Positions 46,025-56,099 of a DNA stretch of 64,000 nucleotides are shown piece by piece. Source of the stretch: Rhizophagus clarus (lineage: Eukaryota > Glomeromycota > Glomeromycetes > Glomerales > Glomeraceae); the NCBI GenBank assembly GCA_015698045.1, contig BLAL01000257.1, positions 186,001-250,000 of the forward strand, written 5' to 3'. Position 1 is the first letter of the stretch; each line of letters opens with the position of its first letter. A program made the position numbers and the translations under genes. The notes below the pieces were generated by a model. The model was not told the DNA's origin. It saw nothing but the letters and a program-made list of their open reading frames with translations, and made no database searches.

Positions 46025-47412
46025 GGGCTCTGATTTGTTCGGTTCAGTTCAGTTTTTGCAAAAACTGATACTGAACCAAATTGATCAGTATCCGTATTGA
46101 TGATTACCAAAACTGACCGGTATCAGTATTGATAATTATCAAAACTGATCAATAATTACCAAAAACTGAACTGATTTACCGATATTGCGACATCAACTAA
46201 TAAAACGTTTTGCAACGTTTTTTATTAAGGTTACAAAAAATAAAGTTGTAAAAAATGTTTCGCAACGTTTTCTATTAAAGTGATAAAAAAAATGTTGCGA
46301 AACATTATTTTTTTATTAAATTAACAATAAAAAACATTTCGCAATGTTTTCTATTAAAGTGGTAAAAAAAATATTTGCAAAACGCTTTTTTTTATTAAAA
46401 TTAACAGATAAAAACATTTCGCAACGTTTTCTATTAAAGTGATAAAAAAATGTTGCGAAACGTTTTTTTTATTAAATTAACGATAAAAAACATTTCGCAA
46501 CGTTTTCTATTAAAGTAATAAAAAAACGTTGCAAAACGTTATTTTTTTATTAAATTAACCGATAAAAAACGTTTTGCAATGTTTTCTATTAAAGTGGTAA
46601 AAAAAATGTTTGCGAAATGCTTTTTTTTATTAAAATTAACAGATAAAAACATTTCACAACATTTTTAATTAAAGCAACAAAAAAAAACATTTGCGAAATG
46701 ATTTTTTTTATTAAAATTAACAGATAAAAACATTTCGTAACATTTTCTATTAAAGTAATAAAAAAATATTGTGAAATGTTATTTTTTTATTAACTAATCG
46801 ATAAAAAACGTTTTGCAACATTTTCTATTAAAGTGACAAAAAAAATGTTGCGAAATGTTATTTTTTTATTAAATTAACTGATAAAAAACATTTCGCAACA
46901 TTTTTAATTAAAGTAACAAAAAAAAATGTTGCGAAACATTTTTTTTTTATTAAAATTAACAGATAACTAATAAAAAACGTCTCACAACATTTTTTAATTA
47001 TAGCGACAAAAAGAAATGTTTTTTTTATTAAAATTAACTAACAAAATGTTTCGCAACAGTTTTGTAATTAATTTGATAAAAAATCGCTGAACATTTTTTT
47101 TTATCCAATTAACATTTCACAACTTGTTTGTTGATAAAACACCGCCGCAAAATGGTTTGTTTTATCAAAATAACTAATTAAAAACGTTTTTTTATTATAT
47201 TATACTATATAAAATGTTTTTGTTTATTATGTTATTTAGATTTGGTAATTCAGTTCAGTAAATCGCAAAATTGGTACCAAAATCGCAGTTACCGAAACTG
47301 ATCGGTAAATTTACCAAAAGTTTCAGTTCAGTAAACTGTAAAACTGAAACTGCTCTGATACTGAAACCGATCAGTACGGTTCAGTAATTACCGAAACTGA
47401 TCGGAGCCCTAG
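46025..47412. mobile_element. Foldback/MITE-like element with hairpin core and 9-bp target duplication
   Basis: The outer arms are inverted repeats: GGGCTCTGATTTGTTCGGTT at the left; ATCGGAGCCCTAG at the right, whose complement also reads GGGCTCCGAT. Both arms are rich in ACTGATCGGT and CAGTTTCAGT words. The core (about 46200-47180) is a tandem array of roughly 78-bp units, each with TTTCGCAACGTTTT and its inverse TGTTGCGAAA. TTTTTTATT flanks both sides (46016-46024 and 47413-47421), a perfect 9-bp repeat of the length MULEs make. The T-rich context weakens but does not remove that evidence. No ORF is present. Confidence 0.65.
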
Positions 47413-47539
47413 TTTTTTATTATGAAGTAGTTGTCTTCTACCATAGCGAGAAGAATTTAAAAACCTTTATGATTATATAACATAGAAAGAGAAATATCCT
47501 TCACATATAATCAATTAAGAATATTACTCCATATCTTAC

Positions 47540-47797
47540 TTACCTTACAGTAGTTAATAATTTCAGCAGATTATGATGATTTTCATATAGGTGGAAAAGA
47601 ATATTATCACGAATGCTGGGAATACTAATAAACTCAGCTTTTCTTTTTTTCTGAATAATATGTTTAGATACAGCATTCCATTGATGATTTACTCTGGCAC
47701 AACTCCTATAAAGATCTTTTCGACTGAGAAAGGCAAAGATAGCTTCAAGTAGTTCAGGTATTTCTAGGATATAATACATATTTTTTTTCTGGCACAA
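47540..47797 (-). CDS. F-box protein, first exon or fragment
   Basis: The reading carries an F-box-like domain: YILEIPELLEAIFAFLSRKD, then LYRSCARVNHQWNAVSKHI. F-box domains bind Skp1 in SCF ubiquitin ligases. The ORF stops just after CTACTGTAAGGTAAGTAAG, a strong donor, so the gene probably continues through an intron. The foldback element lies about 130 bases further on and may sit inside or beyond that intron. Downstream exons were not found. Confidence 0.55.
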   Translation of the reverse strand: MCQKKNMYYILEIPELLEAIFAFLSRKDLYRSCARVNHQWNAVSKHIIQKKRKAEFISIPSIRDNILFHLYENHHNLLKLLTTVR

Positions 47798-47823
47798 TAA
47801 TATACAGTTATAAAAATATTAAA

Positions 47824-48057
47824 ATGAAAACACTTGAAAGTGCACTAGTTTTTGAAAAAATCAAAGTGCTAGAGGAAAGGTTGGATGATATAGATAATCG
47901 TTTAGATACATTATTTTCCTCCTTCTATTATTCATCCGAGTCCAGTTCATCCAAGTCAGATTATGAACCATGGAAAGCTACCGGCTTTGAAAAACCTGGT
48001 AATAAGAAGGTGAAATCCAACAATAAGAAGGCAAAACCTAGAAGGAACCCAACCTGA
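47824..48057 (+). CDS. Small coiled-coil protein, unknown
   Basis: The ORF has 77 codons starting MKTLESALVFEKIKVLEERLDDIDNRLDTL as two helical heptad blocks, then a Ser-rich stretch and a Lys/Asn basic tail. It is divergent from the F-box ORF (26 bases between starts). No family is recognised. Confidence 0.4.
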   Translation: MKTLESALVFEKIKVLEERLDDIDNRLDTLFSSFYYSSESSSSKSDYEPWKATGFEKPGNKKVKSNNKKAKPRRNPT

Positions 48058-48151
48058 GCTTGTAGAAAAAATTAAATCCGTCAGTCTATCTAGTAATGGG
48101 TAGAAAATCAAGGTATAATCATTGTAAGACAATGGAAAAGTTCACTACTAG

Positions 48152-48301
48152 CCTACACAGTATTTGCCATTATGTAATCTGGCCAAATATGAACATACAT
48201 ATGATAGAGCAGCTGGCTTTATTACTGTTAAAAATATAAGGCAAGATAGGGTTGTAGGCGTATTCAATTATTCTGAACTAAGCGAATATCTGGGAGCCTA
48301 A
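48152..48301 (+). pseudogene. ORF fragment, unknown
   Basis: About 49 codons read sensibly (YLPLCNLAKYEHTYDRAAGF, then VKNIRQDRVVGVFNYSELS) without a start codon. It may be the end of a frameshifted gene. No domain is recognised. Confidence 0.25.
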
Positions 48302-48368
48302 TCTGGTGTTAATTAATAGTTATACTTTTTTTTTTATACATAATTAGACTAATTTCCGCAGATAAGGA

Positions 48369-48596
48369 ATGGAAAATGATAAAAAAGAGAAACCAGAAAC
48401 TCGAAGCCTTAAGGGCTATTCTTTTTCATCCAATAATTTACCTAGCGAGCCAGGGGAAGTAATCAAGGTATTCGAGAAAAATTTGGAGGGACTAGAAAAC
48501 ATGGTAAAATTGTTTAAAAGTGATGTGAATAAAATGTTTGATATTTCTGATCCCAATTTCCCAGGCAGTTTGATTAATGCTAATCCAGAGAAGTGA
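48369..48596 (+). CDS. Small ORF, unknown
   Basis: The ORF has 75 codons starting MENDKKEKPETRSLKGYSFS. It is charged, with a helical middle (EVIKVFEKNLEGLENMVKLF). An AT-rich tract with a T9 run lies upstream. No family is recognised. Confidence 0.35.
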   Translation: MENDKKEKPETRSLKGYSFSSNNLPSEPGEVIKVFEKNLEGLENMVKLFKSDVNKMFDISDPNFPGSLINANPEK

Positions 48597-49160
48597 TCAC
48601 CAGCTCAGAAGAATTTGTTGAGCCACAGATTGTGTGACAACAATAAGCTGATCACAAGGCAAGTCTATGTGACATATTAGTTTTCGCATATATATATATT
48701 AACCTTTGTTCTTTATTTTTTCCTGAACAAACATGAGAAAAATGGCCCTTTAGGCGCTTCGCATGAAAGGAGGTCTAGTTGCAAGACAGTACCTACCATA
48801 AAAGTAAATAGTAACATTAAAGCATATGCTGTGAAAGGCCGAGAACTTTATAATTTTGAGATCACCAGGCGTAAAGCTACTTTGAGCCTTAGATCTCCAT
48901 GTAAAAAGGTATAAAGATTCCGTTTACATGTGCTTTCATAGAGCTCTTGGCATCATACGACAATGCTAATCACTATTCTTATCTCCTTATCTTTTTTCCC
49001 AGCAAGATATAAAGCATGTAGGAGTATGTGGAAGTTCAGCCAACTTTCCTCAAAAAATTTCCTAGAAACTTAATGCAAAATAAGGTATGTATATGCCAGA
49101 AGTTGAGTATGTATGGGAGCGGTTTTTCTCACTATGGCTCTTGTATTTAGGAATCAAAAA
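48597..49160. other. Spacer with partial coding-like stretches
   Basis: Short readings such as AYAVKGRELYNFEITRRKAT (about 48820) occur without a clear start or end. A CCCTTTAGGCGCTTCGC word lies at 48746. A possible intron (GTATGTATATGCC to TGTATTTAG, 49085-49150) precedes the next ORF. Confidence 0.35.
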
Positions 49161-49511
49161 ATGGCCAATGTTATTGACTTCAGGTTTAAAGTCAAAAATG
49201 AATTGGATGATGACATCTTCTCAATCAAAATAGCCTGGCAAACATCGGTCAAAGATGCCATACCCACTATTAAAGAAGAAATGGCAACACGAAATAAGCA
49301 GGTTCCTGATGACATTAAGCTTTACGTGGATAACCCAAAAGGGCCGGCAAAAGCGCTGGAACAAGATGATATGATTTCTAAGCATTTTAATATCGATCAT
49401 ATTGAAGAGGGTCTCATCCTCATATATCTTACTCCTCTCAAACCTAACAACAGTATAACCTTTCTTTTTCTTTCTCTTGTTCTTTCTTCTAATAACTTCC
49501 ACGGGTGCTAA
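49161..49511 (+). CDS. Ubiquitin-like (beta-grasp) protein
   Basis: From ATG 49161 the protein reads MANVIDFRFKVKNELDDDIF, then SVKDAIPTIKEEMATR, then PDDIKLYVDN, then EEGLILIYLTP. This is the strand-strand-helix-strand order of a ubiquitin-like fold of about 90 residues. It resembles the N-terminal ubiquitin-like region of Crinkler-type proteins only in outline. The last 25 residues look like read-through beyond a possible intron near 49440. It could work with the F-box and RING proteins nearby, but this is inference. Confidence 0.4.
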   Translation: MANVIDFRFKVKNELDDDIFSIKIAWQTSVKDAIPTIKEEMATRNKQVPDDIKLYVDNPKGPAKALEQDDMISKHFNIDHIEEGLILIYLTPLKPNNSITFLFLSLVLSSNNFHGC

Positions 49512-49952
49512 AAAGAAAGATGCTTAAAAGAAAGTTAGGATCAACAGACTTGGAAAATTCAGCAGCAAAAAAAAAGAAAACTGGTAAAAAAAAAAAAATA
49601 ACTTGATTGATTTTGATTAAAATTATTATATTTATATACTCTCTTAATTTTTAATACTTAAAAAAGAATTTGGTGGTACCCAGTAGTTAGATTTTTTATC
49701 TAGATTCCATTATCATGCTATATAATAGTTTTTATGAATGTAGACCGGGTTCCGGCAACGTTTTATTTCATAATTTATTTTTATTTTTATCTGACGTTTT
49801 ATTTCATAAATAAAGTATTATTATCTTATCAATATATGAGTAAGCGGGTCACGTGTAATGATATAATGTCTGTACTACATAAAAACGCTCAGCCCTTTCC
49901 CAGAAATAAATTTTTAACTTACTCCGAGCCTAATAACCATATAAAAAGCGCT

Positions 49953-51092
49953 ATGTCTGAAACTAGTACACCTTATACTCTAGCTTCCACCTCCACTACT
50001 GTTGCTGGAAATGAGACGGTCTCGTTGGCGGACGAAATTAAAAAATATGACACAGCAAAGCTTATAGAATATTTGCAGGAACGGGGCTTAGGGCTTGACT
50101 TGGACGACGAAAATATTATTCGCAAGGAGAAGATTAATGGCCAGGACTTCCTTGACTTGATCGAAGAAAAGCTTGAGAAATGGGGGATGGCAGGTGGACC
50201 TACTATGAGACTCGTGAAGTTCGTCAAAGAGTGTAAGGAGAAAAAGAAAAAAGCTTTTTCTACATACCGCAGTTTGAAGGAGGTGTTAACGAAATACGGT
50301 ATTGATGGCAACGGTATAGGCACCATTCGTCAATTTCCGCCGGCAAGTTTATTAAGCACCACATAGTCTTAGAATTTAGCCAAAGGCGCTAAAGGCATAT
50401 GCAAATCACTAACTCCATACAACCTTATAGCCGACCTACAAACTCGAAGACGATGATGAAGAATTGGTTCAGTGTATAAAGGAAATAAAGCGTAGGTTGG
50501 GGAATATGGGGAGCATACTTGCCGATAGTAATGAAGCCATGCGTTGCGAGTATATTTCGGCCATTCTCCACGCTTCGCTCTATATCGTCAAAAGAATAAC
50601 AGATAAAGAGCTTACCTTAACTCCTCAGCTCGAAATCGTTGGAGAAGAAAGTACTGGCCGGGTTGACTACGCAATCAAGGCCCTTGAGGAACTTCTTTGC
50701 ATCACGGAAGGGAAGTGGTTATGGGTTTCGCTCAAAATTTGATTCAATGTGAAAGCGCTCTACAAGTTAATAAAAAAAATGGGAAACGTAAATCAGGCGA
50801 AGCGTTCGGGGATTACTTCGACTAAATCTACGGAATCGTTACAACAGCCTCGGAATGGTATTTTATTCTTTTCACCTCGGATGGAATATCAAGCACGAGC
50901 AAGGATCCCCTCAATATTCGATTTTCAGAATCTGTTTTGAAGGAAGGATCGGAGGAAGAAAAAGATTTGGTTAAAAATGTGAAGCGGGTTATGGAGGTCA
51001 TTGTTGGGCTGTTGAAGGATAGGTTGGAGTCTGTGGATGAAGAACCTGATAGGAAGAAGGCTAGGATAGAGGAATATCGTTTGAAAAAATAA
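49953..51092 (+). pseudogene. SAM-domain protein with PD-(D/E)XK-like C-terminal domain
   Basis: From ATG 49953 (MSETSTPYTLASTST) a SAM domain follows at residues about 30-95 (KKYDTAKLIEYLQERGLGL, then INGQDFLDLIEEKLEKWGM). After a TAG at 50364 and a frame change, coding resumes near 50440 (KLEDDDEELVQCIKEIKRR). It contains VGEESTGRVDYAIK and LLCITEGK, a D...ExK arrangement typical of restriction-endonuclease-like folds. A further frame change near 50715 leads into GFAQNLIQCESALQV and a TAA at about 50816. It ends with DEEPDRKKARIEEYRLKK at 51092. This family is large in mycorrhizal fungi. Base composition is less AT-rich than the transposons around it. It is a pseudogene as assembled. Confidence 0.7.
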
Positions 51093-51353
51093 TCATGTAT
51101 AATAACATAGACGTCATGTATCGAGGGCAGAGTCCCGATCTTGTATTTATTTTCGCATGTATTAATAAAAAATTTTTGTCAATCATTATTTCGCATATGG
51201 GATTTGGGGGGTATATGCTAATCATGAAGTCATTTTTATCGATTTGCAAGGGATTAGCAAATGACGAAATGCTGTACGTAATTGCTAACGAGAATCCGGC
51301 AATATCTTTCTCCTGTACATGTACCAGCGCTATATAAAACTGGCTAGTTGACG

Positions 51354-52472
51354 ATGAGAGTTAAACCAACTGAATATGTCGGGCTCAGAATCGACCAAAG
51401 ATCCTTCTTACCAGGTCCCAGAGACCATGACCATCACTTACCAATCATTAGAAATCTCGCCTATAATATCTTGAAGTATCTCGAGGATGAAATAGTTAAG
51501 GATAAAGAAATTTCGGATCTAGGGCCATGTTCCGAATGTACAAACGATATTTTACCAGGCCAGACGTGTGTCCATTCCCTGATTGTGGGATGAAAGTTGA
51601 TATCATATATCCAGTCTCTACCTCTGCTAGGAGAGGTTCACAATCATCCCAATCAAGTGGAACTTCAGCCATTTCTACCTTGATGGGCGAAAAGTTCGTC
51701 CTAGTTTCACCAACAATACCGGAGGATCCAATGGAGGATGTCGAGAATACATTAATTCAAGAAACGGCAACCCATTTAACATGTGCCAAGTGTGCTGAAG
51801 AGGTTACCGCAGATTTCCCAAAAGATACTGTCTTTTTGTCCTGTAAACATGCCGTGCATTATGATTGCATTGACAATCCACGCAAAAAGTGTCCTACCTG
51901 CTCAACCGAAGATTTGGAAATGTTTCCAGTAGAACAGCTTTCGGCGCAGAAAAAACGAACTAGTGATTCTACTACCGAAGAGTCATCTAGCAAGAAAAAA
52001 AAGACATCAGTTAAGGAGGGCGATTCCACTATGTTGAAAAAGCTTGTTAAGGAGCTAAAGGATGATAGTATCAATCAAGAATTGTCATTCCCCACCCAGA
52101 CACCCGAAGACAGTTACACTCATCTTTATAAAGAAATCGTTGAAGCCGAAACTCAAAATGATTCTGCTAGTCAAAGGGTTTTACTATGTTACTTCCAATT
52201 CGGAAAGAAGATAGCCGAGCGTCTGGATTATTATAAGAATGAAAAAAAGTATCGTGACCGCATAGGTAGATAAAGAAATTAAGGAGCAGTTGCCTGAGGG
52301 GATTACTGATACTACTCGCTGGAAGCAAACAGAGAGAGCTCGAAAAATACATGAGCTTTTCCTCGAAATTGGTGTTGATAAGATACAATGAGTTAAATCT
52401 TATTCGGCACTAACAATTTCGAAGTTAAGTTGGGAAAAAATCGATTATATCATAGATAGCTTTAGAGAATAA
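51354..52472 (+). pseudogene. RING-finger protein with conserved C-terminal helical domain
   Basis: The first segment (51354-about 51580) ends with CSECTNDILPGQTCVHS. A frame change near 51575 leads into the second segment (to 52273). This holds a RING-type finger: TCAKCAEEVTADF, then LSCKHAVHYDCIDN, then KKCPTC (about 51780-51905). It also has a basic Ser/Lys-rich linker (TEESSSKKKKTSVKEGD) and YKEIVEAETQ followed by FGKKIAERLDYYK. Another frame change near 52265 brings KEIKEQLPEGITDTTRWKQT and, after a TGA at 52389 (CGA would fit), VKSYSALTISKLSWEKIDYI to 52472. RING domains recruit ubiquitin-conjugating enzymes. The tail belongs to a lineage-expanded family of unknown role. Confidence 0.65.
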
Positions 52473-52940
52473 TGTCTATTATTGCGCCACACGATCATGT
52501 GACTTGCTGACCTCGCGGTCAGTAGGTTCATTTATTTTTGTATACCATCCAAAATAATAAAGTAAATTTGTGATTCGTATAGACCTATCATAAACCACGA
52601 GAATATATTTGACGCGGTATCATGATCATATGCACTTAACAAATCAAAAGTCTCCACGTTAGTGCAATATTATTTATATATACTGCGACAAGAAAAAATT
52701 TTTTTGCTTCCCTGGCCTCCTCCATTCTTTTAAATTCTCCCTTTATTTTTTTAAATCCTCTTTCCATTCACTCTGATCCCTGTCTAAATTTCTTTTCGAA
52801 AATTATCAAACAAGACAGGCAAAACTTTGTTCTATCCGGAATAATAAACGTATATTGATATCGTTGTCAAAATTTATCTAACTTTGTGATCTAGTTTTCA
52901 TCTTCTATCCTTTTTTATAATATATTGTTGCGCTTTCGAA
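52473..52940. other. Spacer and probable promoter of the Uma2-type gene
   Basis: No ORF is visible. The C/T-rich stretch (52690-52800) and AT-rich DNA before ATG 52941 would fit a fungal promoter and leader. Confidence 0.4.
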
Positions 52941-53796
52941 ATGTCTTTGCGTTTTTTCATTCCCAAAAGTAACTTTGATCAATTTGAGTCAGCTGTGTGC
53001 ATAAACCCTCGTTCTTTTCGAATAAACCTTATTGATGGTCAGCTTGACGTAATGCCGGTAGCAATTGGAACTGGTATGTCGCTTGTTAAGTAATTACTTG
53101 ACAGTTTTTTTTCTGAGCTTAAATCGTATATAAAAAAAAATAGCTCAAAGAGAAAGGAGAATAATAACACGAGCTGGTAACTGGTGCGATGCTAATCCTA
53201 ACTTGGTCGGAATCTCTATTTCTTCGCAGGTACATTACGCAAGCATCATGTTGAAAATTTTTTCTATTTTCTAAAATCATATCTTATTTATTATAGGGTT
53301 GTTTTACATTACCGAATGGTGATATTATGGGCCCCGACTTTGGTGTTGTTCTTACTGCCAGGTTTCTGAACGTCTCCAAATGTAGAGATAACTCGCATCA
53401 TTTTTTTTTAATTTTTGCTTTATTATTGCAGGTGGAACGCTTTAACACAAGCTCAGCAAGATCAAGCGTTCCCTCATGTTGCGCCAAATTTCGTTATAGA
53501 GTTACGTTTACAAACTGATTCGCCTCAGTATGTTCATAATAAAATGTTGCGATGGATTAATGGCGGCGTTGAGGTAAGTAGACAAACTATGATAACTATT
53601 TCCTTATAGATCTCTATTAATTAATATCTTTTAGGAGGGGTGGTCGATCGATCGGTTTGTAAATCCGCCCGAAGTAAGAATATATACTTTTAATGCGAAT
53701 ACAAATCAAGTCGCTTGGCAAACACTCCAAAATCCTGCCCAAATTACATCACAAGTCCTTAATGGATTTGTAATGAATACACTAGGTCTCTTTTAA
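52941..53796 (+). CDS. Uma2-family PD-(D/E)XK nuclease-like protein, five exons
   Basis: Joining exons 52941-53073, 53144-53229, 53297-53361, 53432-53573 and 53635-53796 gives 195 codons with all phases consistent and GT-AG introns. The protein reads MSLRFFIPKSNFDQFES, then RINLIDGQLDVMPVA, then GPDFGVVLTARWNAL, then VAPNFVIELRLQTD, then NKMLRWINGGVEEGWSIDRF. This is the Uma2 layout, with Asp in PDF, Glu in VIEL and a downstream Lys followed by W..GG. Family length is normally about 185-200 residues, so it is complete. Uma2 proteins are abundant in cyanobacteria and other bacteria. Presence in a fungus suggests ancient transfer followed by intron gain. It is one of the few intact genes in the window. 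Confidence 0.75.
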
Positions 53797-54377
53797 TGAA
53801 AAATATAAAATGATAATGTTAGGTAATTATTAACATTTGTTGCTCAAGTACTTAGAGTTAACAAGCGACTAAATGAGGTTTCTGTTCTTTAGGTTTTCAT
53901 CCGATAGGCAGAAATGAATAAAGCTTTTTTTTTTGCCGTATTTTTTTTTTCGAAGTCATTAATTGTAAAAATATGTAAAACGAAAATATGTAGTAGTGAT
54001 CAAAATCTTTTAAGGTATATTTTGCAATGTTAAGCTGTTCTACTATTATGTACCTGTTGGGAATCAAAATAATATTGATGAAAAATTATAAATTAAATCT
54101 CGTCCGATCAGGCTTTATTCTTTAGTGCACGTACGGGGAGGGTTTTATGTGTGTGTTAATTTTTTTTTGATCGACGCTAGTTACTTCGCATGATCAGTTT
54201 CCAGCTCAAAAATAAACTTTATAAACTTTAATCTGCATACATTTCTTTTATTACATTCGCTATACTAACCCGCAGATTTACTTTCCTTGCAAAAACTAAT
54301 TGGCATTTCGGAGATGTTGCGCATTTTTTACTTCGCTCCAATACTTGAACATTACACAGATAAAGTAAATTCGCTAA
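53797..54377. other. Non-coding spacer
   Basis: AT-rich, with no credible ORF and no repeat structure that I can support. Confidence 0.5.
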
Positions 54378-54736
54378 ATGGCAGACATTGAAGAAATCAT
54401 TGACTTATATGCAGGAATACCTTCTTTTCACGAGAAGTATTCATAATAAATGAGGTGTGGAAACGTCTAACAACCCGAAAGCGCAATCCACTCTCTGTTA
54501 TTGATGCCAGCTGTGAAAACCTTACTATAGAGGCACTTTTAAGACGTGAAATTGAAAAATATGATCAAAAAAAGAAACGACAATTAATTAATAGTTTATA
54601 CATATACAGTATGGATACTGGAACGCAAACAGGAACTACTGATTTCTTAGACAAAGTGGATAAAGCAACGCAAACAGAAGAGGTGTGGTCCCAGGGGGAC
54701 CTGTTCACTAAAGCGAACCCAAATATTGATTTCTAG
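54378..54736 (+). pseudogene. Protein with a VWxRLTxRKxxPLS domain, first copy
   Basis: From ATG 54378 (MADIEEIIDLYAGIPSFHEK) a one-base shift near 54441 leads into EVWKRLTTRKRNPLS, then IEALLRREIEKYDQKKKRQ, a compact basic helical domain. The tail carries two TQT/ATQTEE motifs (DTGTQTGTTDF, DKATQTEE) of the kind bound by dynein light chain. The same domain recurs 560 bases downstream. No named family is known to me. Confidence 0.45.
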
Positions 54737-54989
54737 GCTAAAATAGATGCAATAAATGTTTTGGCAAACCTTCGCACATAAATTTGTATAACTTTCCGGG
54801 ATTTTTTTCAGATTTTTTTCCTAGAAAAAGCTAGCCCACGAATTTTTTTGACAAGAATCTCTTAGCAAAACTCTTAATGAACTTATAGAATACTCAAATT
54901 TCCAGGACATGATGGACATCCAGGAATATTTTTTTCCTGGAATTTTCCAAGACTATATCACTTACCTTTAATCGAACATATATCCAGCC

Positions 54990-55860
54990 AACCACATTTC
55001 AACGTACACTATAAGAGTTTGCTTGACCAATTACCTCCATCCATGAAAAAGGATGTATGGTTACGCCTTACAAACCGCAAAAATAGACCATTATCTGAGA
55101 AGCAGGTTAGGGGTATCCATCCGGACATTGAGGAGTTGCTTACTAGGGAGGTTAATAGATACTATAACAAAAAAAATCGCCAGAAGATTAAGATTGAAGC
55201 AAATGTGATCCCAGAGGGATCCTCCACCTTGTCTCGGCTAGATGGATTTGAAAAGCAGTTGGAGGAGCATGAGGCTTTGCTAAGACAGAAGGAAAATAAT
55301 ATTAAAAAAACTGTTGAGGCTCAGATTGCTGAGAAACGCAAACGTCTAAAAGATGAATATGATGCTCTTATGGCTTGTAAAGAGAGTGAACATAATAATT
55401 GTATGGTAGATATGAAGCAGAAAATATATTCATTTAAGCATCAGCTAGAAGACCAGCATAAATCTCACTCTGCTGACTTGGAGAGGCAATACAAATCTCA
55501 GATTACAACTTTAGAAAAATCTATAGTCGTAAAAGATAAGGAGATTGGCAAGTTGTCTGCTACTATCTCCTGACTTAAAATGATAAGAAGGATATAAAAA
55601 AGTCAGTTGAGCGCAAGTCTAAAGATTTGGAGATGTTATCTTCGCTAAAGACTTAAAGATTATTGCTCTCAACGATAAGATTATTTCTTATGTACCTCAT
55701 GTTGGAAGAGATGCGACAATAGAACCAAGTTCATATTTTTCCCACCATAATACTAAATTATGGACTGGAAAGCGTGAAGATGCAAAGAATGATCTAAATA
55801 TCTGAAAAAAGTATACTTTCCAGATGCGTGTCTAAGCAAAGCTTAATCGAATGGATACCA
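54990..55860 (+). pseudogene. Second VWxRLTxRK-domain protein with long coiled coil
   Basis: It begins with KDVWLRLTNRKNRPLSEK, then IEELLTREVNRYYNKKNRQ, matching the copy at 54455. A coiled coil follows from about 55240 to 55560 (EKQLEEHEALLRQKENN, then LERQYKSQITTLEKS). A TGA at 55571 and a shift precede a readable tail (about 55630-55860: KIIALNDKIISYVPHVGRD and on). No clear ATG exists. It lies tail-to-tail with the Gag-protease gene of element B. Function is unknown. Confidence 0.45.
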
Positions 55861-55871
55861 TATTTTTTACG

Positions 55872-56018
55872 CTAATCTGATCAGTTGTTGGACTAACCTG
55901 ATTACTTACTAGACTAACCCGATCAGTTGTTGAGCTAATCTGATTAGTTGTTAAACTAGCCTGATTACTTGTTAAACTAATCTGATCAGTTGTTAGGCTA
56001 ATCCGATCATTAACTAAA
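55872..56018. repeat. Seven 21-bp tandem units (CTAATCTGATCAGTTGTTGGA type)
   Basis: Seven consecutive 21-bp units start at CTAATCTGATCAG and vary at the last three bases and at GATCAG/GATTAC. The unit contains the palindrome TGATCA in most copies. It separates two convergent element B genes. Confidence 0.75.
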
Positions 56019-56099
56019 CTATACTTATTTTTCAGTTTTAGATGTTGCTTAAAAACAGAAGGATAACAGAACTCCTTGGAGCAATACTGACATGTACGG

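Noticed and set aside
49161-49511. Crinkler effector
   Set aside because: Only a ubiquitin-like outline is visible; the characteristic LxLFLAK-type and DWL regions are absent, so I call it ubiquitin-like only.
51095-51337. 80-codon ORF between the SAM and RING genes
   Set aside because: Hydrophobic, no domain, overlaps an opposite-strand ORF of equal quality. Probably spacer.
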